Notes under the pieces: model-generated
Databases searched by the model: none
The model's input: the letters and a program-made list of their open reading frames with translations, nothing else
Told to the model about the DNA's origin: nothing
DNA from: Kitasatospora acidiphila
Lineage (GTDB): Bacteria > Actinomycetota > Actinomycetes > Streptomycetales > Streptomycetaceae
Direction of reading: 5' to 3'
Length of the DNA stretch: 64,000 nucleotides
Assembly: GCF_006636205.1 (NCBI RefSeq)
Contig: NZ_VIGB01000003.1
Location: 248,001-312,000 of the forward strand
Translations under genes and position numbers: made by a program
Shown: positions 1 to 7,754 of the stretch, one piece after another
Layout: each line of letters begins with the position of its first letter
How positions within the stretch are numbered: the stretch's first letter is position 1

Positions 1-422
1 TGCCCTACGGGCAGGTCTACGCGACCCTCTCCCGGCTGCTGAAGAACGGCCTGGTCGAGGTCGACGGCACCGAGCCGGGCGACGGGCCGGAACGCAAGCG
101 CTATGTGATCACCGAGGCCGGGATCACCGATGTCGCCCGCTGGCTGGCCGAGCCGGAGCAGCCCAGCTCCTACCTGCAGAGCACCCTCTACACCAAGGTG
201 GTGCTGGCGCTGCTCACCGGCCGCCCGGCCCGCGAGCTGCTGAGCACCCAGCGCACCGAGCACCTGCGCCAGATGCGCGAGCTGACGCAGCGCAAGCTCA
301 CCGGCGACCTCGCCGACCAACTGCTCTGCGACCACGCACTGTTCCACCTGGAGGCCGACCTGCGCTGGCTGGAGCTGACCGCGGCCCGGCTCGACGAACT
401 GACCCGGAAGGTGCGTGGCTGA
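1..422 (+). CDS. PadR-family transcriptional regulator (5' end outside window)
   Basis: The reading frame is open from base 3 and ends with TGA at 420-422; the start lies upstream of the window. The visible 139 residues begin inside the winged helix (YATLSRLLKNGLVE, then a wing ending in KRYVITEAG) and continue into the helical C-terminal dimerisation region (HLRQMRELTQRKL, FHLEADLRWLELTAARLDEL). This is the PadR/Vir_act_alpha_C architecture. The next gene starts at or before the stop, so this is probably the first cistron of a regulator/ABC-exporter operon, and PadR proteins commonly control such adjacent transporters. Confidence 0.85.
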   Translation, partial: PYGQVYATLSRLLKNGLVEVDGTEPGDGPERKRYVITEAGITDVARWLAEPEQPSSYLQSTLYTKVVLALLTGRPARELLSTQRTEHLRQMRELTQRKLTGDLADQLLCDHALFHLEADLRWLELTAARLDELTRKVRG

Positions 423-423
423 G

Positions 424-1149
424 ATGACGACGACCACCGCCCCGAACACCGCCCCCGGCGCCGCCGCCCGGGACGGCGCCCTGCTGGCCGGGCTGGACCT
501 GCACAAGAGCTTCGGCCCCACCGCCGCCCTGACGGGCGCGAGTCTGGACGTGCTGCCCGGCGAGCTGATCGCCGTGCTGGGCGCGTCCGGCTCCGGCAAG
601 TCCACCCTGCTGCACTGCCTGGCCGGCCTGACCCGGCCCGACGCGGGCACCGTCGGCTATCGCGGCGCGGACCTGTGGGCCATGTCGGATGCGGCCCGCA
701 GCGCGCTGCGCCGCACCCAGTTCGGCTTCGTCTTCCAGTTCGGCCAGCTGGTGCCGGAGCTCACCCTGCTGGAGAACACCGCGCTGCCGCTGCGGCTGAA
801 CGGGCAGCGCCGCCGGCCCGCCGAGCAGCAGGCCCGCGAGTGGCTGGAGCGCCTGGACGTCGCCGACCTCGCCGGCAAGCGGCCCGGCGAGCTGTCCGGC
901 GGCCAGGGCCAGCGGGCCGCGATCGCCCGTGCCCTGGTCACCGGCCCCTCGGTGGTCTTCGCCGACGAGCCCACCGGCGCGCTGGACTCGCTGCACGGCG
1001 AGCGGGTGATGGCGCTGCTGAGCGCGGCGGCCCGGGACAGCGGCGCGGCCGTCGTCCTGGTCACCCACGACCTGCGGGTGGCGGCCTACGCCGACCGCGA
1101 GGTCGTGGTCCACGACGGCCGCACCGAGGACCGGGGACGGCTGCTGTGA
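424..1149 (+). CDS. ABC transporter ATP-binding protein (MacB/LolD type)
   Basis: About 241 residues, the usual size for an FtsX-associated ATPase. Walker A GASGSGKST lies near residue 55, the signature LSGGQGQR near 157, Walker B VVFADEPT near 177, and an H-loop (VTHD) near 212. ATG at 424 follows the upstream TGA (420-422) by one base; a GTG at 415 is an alternative start that would overlap the regulator, and a GGAAGG motif at 406-411 could serve either. Its own TGA overlaps the GTG of the permease gene, so the two are translationally coupled. Substrate is unknown; with a PadR regulator upstream, drug or peptide export is a reasonable inference. Confidence 0.92.
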   Translation: MTTTTAPNTAPGAAARDGALLAGLDLHKSFGPTAALTGASLDVLPGELIAVLGASGSGKSTLLHCLAGLTRPDAGTVGYRGADLWAMSDAARSALRRTQFGFVFQFGQLVPELTLLENTALPLRLNGQRRRPAEQQAREWLERLDVADLAGKRPGELSGGQGQRAAIARALVTGPSVVFADEPTGALDSLHGERVMALLSAAARDSGAAVVLVTHDLRVAAYADREVVVHDGRTEDRGRLL

Positions 1150-3452
1150 CGAACACTGCGCGTTCGGCGTCCTGGCCCACCCAGCTGCTGCTCGGTGTGC
1201 GGATGGCGCTGGCCGGCGGCCGGGACTGCCGGCTGCGCACCCTGCTCACCGCTGTCGGTGTCGGGCTGGGCGTCACCGCACTGCTGCTGGCCGCCTCGAT
1301 GCCGGCCGTGCGCGCCCACCGGGACGACCGGCTGCGCGCCCAGTCCGGCGCGCTGATCTCCGCCCCGCACGCCGACCGGTCGGACCACAGCCTGCTGATG
1401 ACCGACATCAGCACCAGCTTCCACGGCCGCCAGGTGCTCGGCCGGGCGGTGCACCCCGAAGGCCCGGCCGCCCCGGTGCCGCCCGGACTGACGAGCTATC
1501 CGGCGCCCGGCACCATGGCGGTCTCCCCCGCCCTGGCCGAGCTGCTGCGCTCCCCGTCCGGCAAGCTGCTGCGCGACCGGCTGCCCGAGCCGATCACCGG
1601 GACGGTCGGGCAGGCCGGACTGGTCGGCCCCGGCGACTACGCCTTCTTCCTGGGCAGCGACCAACTCACCGACAGCGCCGAGGGCGTGGTGCGGCTGGAC
1701 CACTTCGCCGACAAGCTGCCGCCGAAGCCGACCGATCCGCTGCTGGTGCTGCTCACCGTGGCCGGGGTGGTGATCCTGCTCTGCCCGGTGGCGGTGTTCC
1801 TCGCCGCCGCCGTCCGGTTCGGCGGCGAGGCCCGCGACCGGCGACTGGCCGCGCTGCGGCTGGCCGGCGCGGACCGGGCGACGACCGCGCGGATCGCGAC
1901 CGGCGAGTCACTGCTCGGGGCGCTGTTCGGCCTGGTGGTCGGAGCCGGCTGCTACCTGATGACCCGTCAGCTGATCGAACGTTTCACGGTGGCCGGTCTG
2001 AGCGTGTTCCGTAGCGACCTCTACCCGCAGCCGGTGCTCGCGGCCGCCGCTCTGCTCGCCGTGCCGGTGCTGGCGGTGCTGGTGACGCTGCTGACCATGC
2101 GTCGGATCGCCGCCGAGCCGCTGGGCGTGGTGCGCGGCGCCCGGACCAGGCCGCGCCGCGTCTGGTGGCGGCTCGCACTGCCGGCCACCGGGGTCGCGCT
2201 GCTGGTCGGCGAGCGGGACCAACTGGCCGTCGGGTACAGCACGCAGGGGATCGCGATCGTGGTGATCGGGCTGCTGCTGCTCCTGGTCGGCACCACGCTG
2301 CTGCTGCCGCCGCTGCTCGACTGGGCCGGGCGGGCGCTGCGCCGGGTCGACGGACCGCCCGCCTGGCAACTGGCGCTGGCCCGGGTGCGGTTCAGCCCGG
2401 AGACCGCGACCCGCCCGGTGACCGGCATCGTGGTCACCGTCGCCGGGGCGATCGCCCTGCAGACCCTGCTGGGCGCCATGGCCACCGCCCGCGCCACCAT
2501 GGACACCGGCTACACCGACCGGTCCCTGATCAGCGCGCACTTCAGCCCCGGCAGCGGAGCGCGCGCCACGGAGTACGCGAACCGGGTCCACGGCACCGCC
2601 GGAGTGGCGGACGCGCTCGGCTACACCGAGTTCTACGGGACCAGCGGCGTGCAGGGGGTGCCCGTCTGGGTGGCCGACTGCGAGACGCTGCGCCGGTTCG
2701 CGCCGATCACCGACTGCGCCGACGGCGATGTGTTCACCGCCCGCGGCGCGGTCGGGCCCGCGACGGTCGGTGCGCTCAGCGTGCTGGACTCGGCGACTCC
2801 CTGGCAGCCACCGGCGCCCCGGGGCGAGGTGAGCATGCTCAACGTGCCCGACCAGCCGCCCGGCCCGCCGGCCAGGACCGGCCTGCTGGCCACGCCGGGA
2901 GCCGTGCCCGCCGACCTGCTGCGAGCGAAGCGTGCCACCCTGGCGATCCACACCGTGCCCGGCCAGGCGGACGCGGACGAACTGGTCCGCACCGCGGTGG
3001 CCCGGCTGGACCGGCAGGCCGCGGTGTACCGGCCGACCGACCCGCTGCCGGACCAGGGGTTCCTGAGCATCCGTCGGGCGCTGACCGCGGGCACTGCGGC
3101 GATCCTGGCGCTGATCGGCGCCGGCATGCTGGTCGGGCTGTTGGAGCAACTGCGCGAGCAGCGGCGGACCTTGGCCGTGCTCACCGCCTTCGGTACCCGG
3201 CGGCGCACGCTGGCCTGCTCGCTGCTGTGGCAGAGCGGCGTCCCGGTGCTGATCGGGCTGGCGCTGGCGACGGTCTCGGGGATCGGCCTGGCCGCCGCGC
3301 TGCTCTACCTGGAACGGCTGCGGCCGGTCGTCGCCTGGCAGGACGTCCTGGTGCTCACCGGGGTCGGGGCCGCGGCGGTCCTCGCGACCACCCTGCTGAG
3401 CCTGCCGGCGCTGTGGCGGCGGACCAACGGGGGCGGGCTGCGGCACGAGTAG
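1146..3452 (+). CDS. FtsX-like ABC transporter permease
   Basis: 768 residues. The GTG at 1146 overlaps the ATPase stop (GTGA), and the longer open frame upstream is only a shadow of the ATPase gene. The layout is that of a fused FtsX permease: an N-terminal membrane anchor (residues about 25-45), a soluble extracytoplasmic domain, a first FtsX block of three helices (about 200-340), two further hydrophobic stretches near 350-400, a second extracytoplasmic domain, and a final FtsX block (about 655-755). It should pair with the preceding ATPase as a mechanotransmission-type exporter or membrane-protein/lipid handling system. Confidence 0.9.
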   Translation: MTNTARSASWPTQLLLGVRMALAGGRDCRLRTLLTAVGVGLGVTALLLAASMPAVRAHRDDRLRAQSGALISAPHADRSDHSLLMTDISTSFHGRQVLGRAVHPEGPAAPVPPGLTSYPAPGTMAVSPALAELLRSPSGKLLRDRLPEPITGTVGQAGLVGPGDYAFFLGSDQLTDSAEGVVRLDHFADKLPPKPTDPLLVLLTVAGVVILLCPVAVFLAAAVRFGGEARDRRLAALRLAGADRATTARIATGESLLGALFGLVVGAGCYLMTRQLIERFTVAGLSVFRSDLYPQPVLAAAALLAVPVLAVLVTLLTMRRIAAEPLGVVRGARTRPRRVWWRLALPATGVALLVGERDQLAVGYSTQGIAIVVIGLLLLLVGTTLLLPPLLDWAGRALRRVDGPPAWQLALARVRFSPETATRPVTGIVVTVAGAIALQTLLGAMATARATMDTGYTDRSLISAHFSPGSGARATEYANRVHGTAGVADALGYTEFYGTSGVQGVPVWVADCETLRRFAPITDCADGDVFTARGAVGPATVGALSVLDSATPWQPPAPRGEVSMLNVPDQPPGPPARTGLLATPGAVPADLLRAKRATLAIHTVPGQADADELVRTAVARLDRQAAVYRPTDPLPDQGFLSIRRALTAGTAAILALIGAGMLVGLLEQLREQRRTLAVLTAFGTRRRTLACSLLWQSGVPVLIGLALATVSGIGLAAALLYLERLRPVVAWQDVLVLTGVGAAAVLATTLLSLPALWRRTNGGGLRHE

Positions 3453-3590
3453 CGGCGACCGGCGGGTGGAGAACACGGACGGCGTATCGGAGCGGCAGCT
3501 CAAAGGGCCGCCCTGAGCATGCCAAGCTTGACTTTCCGTCAGGGCCCCGCCCGTGCTCCACCCGCCGGGCGACCGATCCAGGAGGCCGCC

Positions 3591-4376
3591 TTGAGCCCGT
3601 TCGCCAAGCACGCCCACGCCACGCACACCAAGCTCTGCCAGCACCCGCTCCCCCACGACTACTTCGGCAGCCTCGCACCGCTGCGCTACCGGACCCCCGA
3701 CTTCAGCCGCGACCTGCTCACCGCCATGGTGGCCGAGCTGCGCCACCGCCGCGGCCGCAGCCGGCTGAAGGTGGTCGACCTGGCCTGCGGCTACGGGGTC
3801 AACAGCGCACTGCTGAAGCACGGCGTGGACTTCGCGGGCTTCGCGCGCCTCTACCGGCGCCCGGCCGATCCGGAGGGCGCGGTGGCCCGGGACCGCGCCC
3901 ACTTCGCCGCCCGGCCGGTGGACCAGGAGCTGACCGTGGTCGGCGTCGACACCTCGACCGCCGCCACCGGCTACGGCCTGGCCACCGGCCTGCTCGACGC
4001 GGTGGTCAGCACCGACCTGGAGCACGGCGAGCCGACCGAGGCCGACCGGGCGGCACTGGCGGACGCGGACCTGGTGCTGGCCACCGGCGGCGTCGCCACC
4101 CTGGCCCGGGTGCTGGCCCTGCAGACCACGCCCCCGGCCGTGCTCGGCTGGCCGCTCTACGGGCAGTGCACCGAGGAACTCGTCGACTGCCTCACCGCGC
4201 ACCGCCTCACGGTCTCCAGCCCCGACACCACCCCGCGCCACCAACGGCACTTCGCCACCCCGCACGAGCGCGAGGCCTACCACTACAGCCTGCGGCGCCA
4301 GCGACTCGAAGTGGCCGGCTCGGCTGCTGAACGCAGCCTGTGCGTCACGCCGTTGCTCGCGATGCCGCACGCCTGA
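3591..4376 (+). CDS. class I SAM-dependent methyltransferase-like protein
   Basis: 261 residues from a TTG start chosen because AGGAGG (3580-3585) sits five bases upstream; longer in-frame starts lack such a site. The segment VVDLACGYGVNSALL (about residues 59-73) matches motif I of Rossmann methyltransferases (D-x-x-C-G-x-G). A later acidic strand and ADLVLATGG fit the remaining SAM fold. No substrate can be read from sequence. It is a free-standing gene between the exporter operon and a gene-poor stretch. Confidence 0.7.
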   Translation: MSPFAKHAHATHTKLCQHPLPHDYFGSLAPLRYRTPDFSRDLLTAMVAELRHRRGRSRLKVVDLACGYGVNSALLKHGVDFAGFARLYRRPADPEGAVARDRAHFAARPVDQELTVVGVDTSTAATGYGLATGLLDAVVSTDLEHGEPTEADRAALADADLVLATGGVATLARVLALQTTPPAVLGWPLYGQCTEELVDCLTAHRLTVSSPDTTPRHQRHFATPHEREAYHYSLRRQRLEVAGSAAERSLCVTPLLAMPHA

Positions 4377-4542
4377 GCCGCCACTGCACGCCATTTGAGC
4401 CGACCGGCGACCCGCAGCCGTCGACCTTGACGGGTGCGTGGTCCGGTCGGTGGCGCGCAACGACGGCAGGAGGCCGGCAGTGCTCAGCTTTCACGGCGCG
4501 TGGCGGATCACCGTCGTCGCGCTGCCCGCCCGGCCTACCGGC

Positions 4543-4701
4543 TCAACGCCCGCCGCGGACCGCCAGCCGGCCGCCGACCCACCGCCGGGTGGCCGCGTGC
4601 CGTCCCCGGCGGCGGCCGGCGGTGCGGTGGCGGCCCGGGTCGGTGAGGCTGAGCAGCAGGGCGAGTAGCGGCGGTCCGGTCAGCAGCAGCACGGTGATCA
4701 T
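4543..4701 (-). CDS. possible small membrane protein (52 aa)
   Basis: Short open frame in an otherwise gene-poor stretch (4377-4991). It starts with a hydrophobic segment (MITVLLLTGPPLLALLLSL) followed by a very basic, Arg-rich tail, as in single-pass small membrane proteins. GGAAGAGG (complement of 4713-4720) lies 11 bases upstream of the ATG; TTG 4704 and GTG 4713 are alternatives. No family is recognised. The rest of 4377-4991 holds no convincing gene. Confidence 0.35.
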   Translation of the reverse strand: MITVLLLTGPPLLALLLSLTDPGRHRTAGRRRGRHAATRRWVGGRLAVRGGR

Positions 4702-4991
4702 CAAGCCCGGCACCTCTTCCGATCGTGAGCGAACGGCTCAAGGGCAGTCTCGCCAGTGACGACCGGAAGGTAACCGTCCGTCACCCCGGCGAGCCAAGCC
4801 GATCACCCGCCCCGCGCAACCGCGGTCCGGCGAGCGGCCGCACCGCCGTCCCATCCGGGTGAGTACCCGCAACCCCGGCCGTCGACTCACCCGGACCGGA
4901 TCCGCCCCGGGGCGCGCTGATCCGCGGTCGGCGCGGGGACAGGCCCTAAGCTCCCCACCAGCACACGGCGCGGACCAGGGGAGGCGATGAG

Positions 4992-5732
4992 GTGCGAGCG
5001 CTGCTCCACGGGGCGTGGCGGACGGTCCTGCCCGTGCCCGGCGATGCGCACGGGCCGCTGCCGCCACTGCTGCTCGGCCTCACCCTGCTCAGCGGAATGA
5101 TCGACGCGGCGAGCTATCTGATCCTGGGTCATGTCTTCGTGGCGAACATGACGGGCAACGTGGTCTTCCTCGGCTTCGCGCTGGCCGGCGCGCCGGGCTT
5201 CTCGGTCGCCTCCCAGCTGGTCGCGCTGGCGGCGTTCGTGGTGGGGGCGTTCCTCGGCGGGCGCCTGCTCGGTCCGATCGGGCACCGCGGCCGGGTGCTG
5301 GTGCGGGCCGGGCTCGCCGAGACGGTGCTGCTGGCCGCCGCCGCACTGGTACTGGTGGTCGACCCGGTGGCGGAGGAGGGCAGCTCGGACAGCTCCCGCT
5401 ACCTGACCATCGCCGTGCTGGCCGTCGCGATGGGCATCCAGAACGCGCTGGTCCAGGTGATCGCCGTACCGGGGCTGACCACCACCGTGCTCACCCGCAC
5501 CATCGCCGCCGTCTTCACCGACTCCGGACGCACCGGGCGCTTCCAGGAGCAGGGCGGCCGCCAGTTGCTCTCCGTGCTGGCCCTGGCCGGCGGGGCGGTC
5601 ACCGGAGCCGCCCTGGTGTTCCACAGCGACCAGCCGGCCGCCGTCGCCGTCCCCGCCGCCCTCGCCGCCGTGGTCACCCTCGGCGCCGCCAGGTCGACGC
5701 GAGCGGGCGGCGAGTGGGCGACGCCGCGCTGA
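4992..5732 (+). CDS. DUF1275 (YoaK-type) membrane protein
   Basis: 246 residues, GTG start with GGGGAGG upstream. The N-terminal motif GMIDAASYLILGHVFVANMTGNVVFLG is diagnostic of the DUF1275/YoaK family; about six hydrophobic segments follow, with the conserved AMGIQNALVQ in the middle and TTVLTRTIA after it. Function in the family is unknown. The 3' end overlaps the convergent acetyltransferase gene by 59 bases. Confidence 0.9.
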   Translation: MRALLHGAWRTVLPVPGDAHGPLPPLLLGLTLLSGMIDAASYLILGHVFVANMTGNVVFLGFALAGAPGFSVASQLVALAAFVVGAFLGGRLLGPIGHRGRVLVRAGLAETVLLAAAALVLVVDPVAEEGSSDSSRYLTIAVLAVAMGIQNALVQVIAVPGLTTTVLTRTIAAVFTDSGRTGRFQEQGGRQLLSVLALAGGAVTGAALVFHSDQPAAVAVPAALAAVVTLGAARSTRAGGEWATPR

Positions 5733-6219
5733 GCAGCCGGGTGATGCTCCCGTCGTCCTCGGCGATGTCCCGCACGTGCCGGAAGCCCAGCTTGCCGAGC
5801 GCGGCCCGCGAAGCGGCGTTCGACTCGGCCACCGTCGCATAGACCTGCTCCAGGCCCAGCGCCTCGAAGCCGTGGGCCACCACGGCCCCCGCCAGCTCGG
5901 TGCCGAGGCCCTGGCCCCACCGGTCGGGGGCGAGGCAGTAGACCAGCTCGTGGCCGTCGACGACCTTGGCCGGCTTGATCTCGGCATGGCCCGCCAGGCG
6001 GCCGTCGCCCTGGCGCACCGCCCAGACGTGGAAGCGCTCGCTCGCGTAGGCGCGGGTGAAGATCCGGGCGAACGTGGCGCGGTAGTCGGCCTCGGGCCAC
6101 GGTCCGTTCCCCATCCACCGGGAGACCCGGGCGTCCATGAAGAGCGCCGTGAAGTCGTCCTCGTCCGCTGGAACATAGGGCTCCAGCAGCAGCCGCTCGG
6201 TGCGCAGGGTCGGTGTCAT
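5674..6219 (-). CDS. GNAT-family N-acetyltransferase (RimJ/RimL-like)
   Basis: 181 residues. It starts MTPTLRTERLLLEPY, the usual opening of RimJ/RimL-like GNATs, and carries the acetyl-CoA loop (DRWGQGLGTELAGAVVAHGFEALGL) and the motif-B region VAESNAASRAALGKLGFRHV. The substrate is unknown, since this subgroup includes both protein-N-terminal and small-molecule acetyltransferases. The C-terminal Arg/Ser-rich tail runs into the opposite-strand DUF1275 gene. Confidence 0.88.
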   Translation of the reverse strand: MTPTLRTERLLLEPYVPADEDDFTALFMDARVSRWMGNGPWPEADYRATFARIFTRAYASERFHVWAVRQGDGRLAGHAEIKPAKVVDGHELVYCLAPDRWGQGLGTELAGAVVAHGFEALGLEQVYATVAESNAASRAALGKLGFRHVRDIAEDDGSITRLLSAASPTRRPLASTWRRRG

Positions 6220-6267
6220 GGCCGGTGACGCTAGCCGCCGCCGTTCGCTCGCGGCAACCGGGTTACG

Positions 6268-7494
6268 TCAGCTGATCAGCAGGAACGCGTCCCATTCGGG
6301 CAGGCCTGCCGGGGGGTGGGTGTACGCGTGCAGGGCCAGGGCGGCGCCCGCCGCGCCCTCCAGCAGGCCCGGCGCGCCAGCCAGCGGGCCCGGCGCCTCG
6401 CCGGCGCCGAGCGCGGCGTCGAGCTCGCGGGTGACCGTGGCGGCCAGGGCCGGCAGGTGGGCGGCCAGGTCGGCGGAGCCGGAATCCTGCGCCATCCGCT
6501 GGGTGATGCGCAGCAGGCCGCCGGTGCCGTGGCAGAGCCCGGTGCCCTCCAGGTTCCAGGAGGACGGGTCGCGCAGGGTGTCCGCCAGGGCGGCGACGGC
6601 GGTGCCCCGCCAGTCGGCGCGGCCCAGGGCGGCGCCCGCGAGGAACAGCGCACGGGCGACGCCGGGGGTGCCGTAGCACCAGGCGGCCCGGGTCGGCGGA
6701 TCGGCGGGCAGCCGTCCCGCCTCCTCGTCCTCGACGCGCACGGTCATCGGCCAGGCGGCGTCGATGCGCCGGGCGACCAGCCAACCGGCCAGCGCCTCGA
6801 TCGCCGTGTCCTGCCCGGGCACCTGGACGCCGTGCAGGCGGGCCAGTGCCAGCAGGGCGAGCGGACCCGGAACCCCGTGCGCCAGGCCGAGGTTGAGGTG
6901 TCCCCTGGGGAACTCGGAGTCAGGCCCTGGCAGTCCCGGGCCGCCGGCGGTCCACCAGTGCGGCAGCCCGCCATCGCCACTCGGCTCGGCCAACTCGACC
7001 AGTGAGCTGAGCAGTTCGGCCAGCGGAGGCCGGTCCGGCGCCAGGGCGAGCAGCAGCCGGCCGAGGCCCGTCGCGCCCGAGACGGTGTCAAAGGCGTGCG
7101 CCCGCAGGCCCGCGCCGGCGGCCAGGTCTTCCCTGAGCATGGCGGTGCGTTGGGCGGCGGCCTGCCCGACTCGGGGCGCCAGGCCATCCAGCAGGGCGCG
7201 GTACTCGCCCGGCCGCCGAACCATCGTGCGGGCGGCGTACGCGATGGCGCCGACCCCGGAGTACAGCCCACTGCTCTGCATCGCCCCGGGTGACTTCGCG
7301 GCGGCCACAAGGTGCCCGTGCGCGGCCCGGCGCAGGTCGGCATCGTCCACGCCATCGGCCAGCGCGGCCAGCACGACGGCGGCACCGGCCCGGCCGGCGG
7401 CGAGCGAATGCGCGGCGCCCTGCGATCCGCCGTCGAAGGCCTCGGGTGCACTCAGCAGCTCGGCCACCGCACGGATGGCGTCCACCGCGCTCAC
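6268..7494 (-). CDS. lanC: lanthionine synthetase C-like cyclase (LanC)
   Basis: 408 residues. The three LanC zinc ligands are visible: Cys273 in WCYGTPG, and Cys321-His322 in GLCHGTGG, with the family motif NLGLAHGVPG at 201-210. LanC enzymes add Cys thiols across dehydrated Ser/Thr to make lanthionine rings. The GTG start overlaps the stop of a small upstream open frame (GTGA), which in turn overlaps the stop of lanB, so translation appears coupled through all three. It acts with LanB on the precursor encoded at 11,227. Confidence 0.93.
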   Translation of the reverse strand: MSAVDAIRAVAELLSAPEAFDGGSQGAAHSLAAGRAGAAVVLAALADGVDDADLRRAAHGHLVAAAKSPGAMQSSGLYSGVGAIAYAARTMVRRPGEYRALLDGLAPRVGQAAAQRTAMLREDLAAGAGLRAHAFDTVSGATGLGRLLLALAPDRPPLAELLSSLVELAEPSGDGGLPHWWTAGGPGLPGPDSEFPRGHLNLGLAHGVPGPLALLALARLHGVQVPGQDTAIEALAGWLVARRIDAAWPMTVRVEDEEAGRLPADPPTRAAWCYGTPGVARALFLAGAALGRADWRGTAVAALADTLRDPSSWNLEGTGLCHGTGGLLRITQRMAQDSGSADLAAHLPALAATVTRELDAALGAGEAPGPLAGAPGLLEGAAGAALALHAYTHPPAGLPEWDAFLLIS

Positions 7495-7754
7495 CGGCCC
7501 GACCGCCGAACTCGGTGGGCCGCCACGGCGCCCCAGGCCCGGCCCGCCCCGAGCGACCGCACAGCGCCCTGCCGGCCGCCGTCGAACGCCTCACGCGCAC
7601 CCACCGGCCCAGCCACCCCACGGCTCACCGGCCCAGCCCCTGTGCTCGGTGCGCCGCCACGGCACCCCAGGCCCAGCCCGTCCCGAGCGCCCCGCCGTCC
7701 AACCGCGAAGGCCTCAGGCCCACCCACCCCACACATCGCCCCCACCGCGCTCAC
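7491..7754 (-). CDS. 87-aa coupled open frame built from duplicated lanB-end/lanC-start sequence
   Basis: Its GTG overlaps the lanB stop (GTGA) and its own TGA overlaps the lanC GTG, so ribosomes leaving lanB would probably translate it. The second half mirrors the lanC N-terminus followed by the lanB C-terminus: EAFDGGRQGAVRSLGAGRA against lanC EAFDGGSQGAAHSLAAGRA, then GAVAAHRVRRSGR-stop against lanB GAVEAHRARGLGR-stop. The first half is a more decayed, indel-bearing copy at DNA level. It therefore looks like a tandem duplication of the lanB/lanC junction (units about 126 and 134 bp). Whether the peptide has a function is unknown. Confidence 0.5.
   Translation of the reverse strand: MSAVGAMCGVGGPEAFAVGRRGARDGLGLGCRGGAPSTGAGPVSRGVAGPVGAREAFDGGRQGAVRSLGAGRAWGAVAAHRVRRSGR

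Noticed and set aside
424..3452. ABC pair as the dedicated lanthipeptide exporter
   Set aside because: It is coupled to a PadR regulator, lies 3 kb away beyond unrelated genes and on the opposite strand to lanBC; no sequence evidence links it to the cluster.
1908..4460. Very long minus-strand open frame (850 codons) opposite the permease and methyltransferase-like genes
   Set aside because: It is a mirror of high third-position GC on the other strand. Its translation is His/Gln/Gly/Arg rich without domains, while the plus strand shows clear FtsX and SAM motifs.
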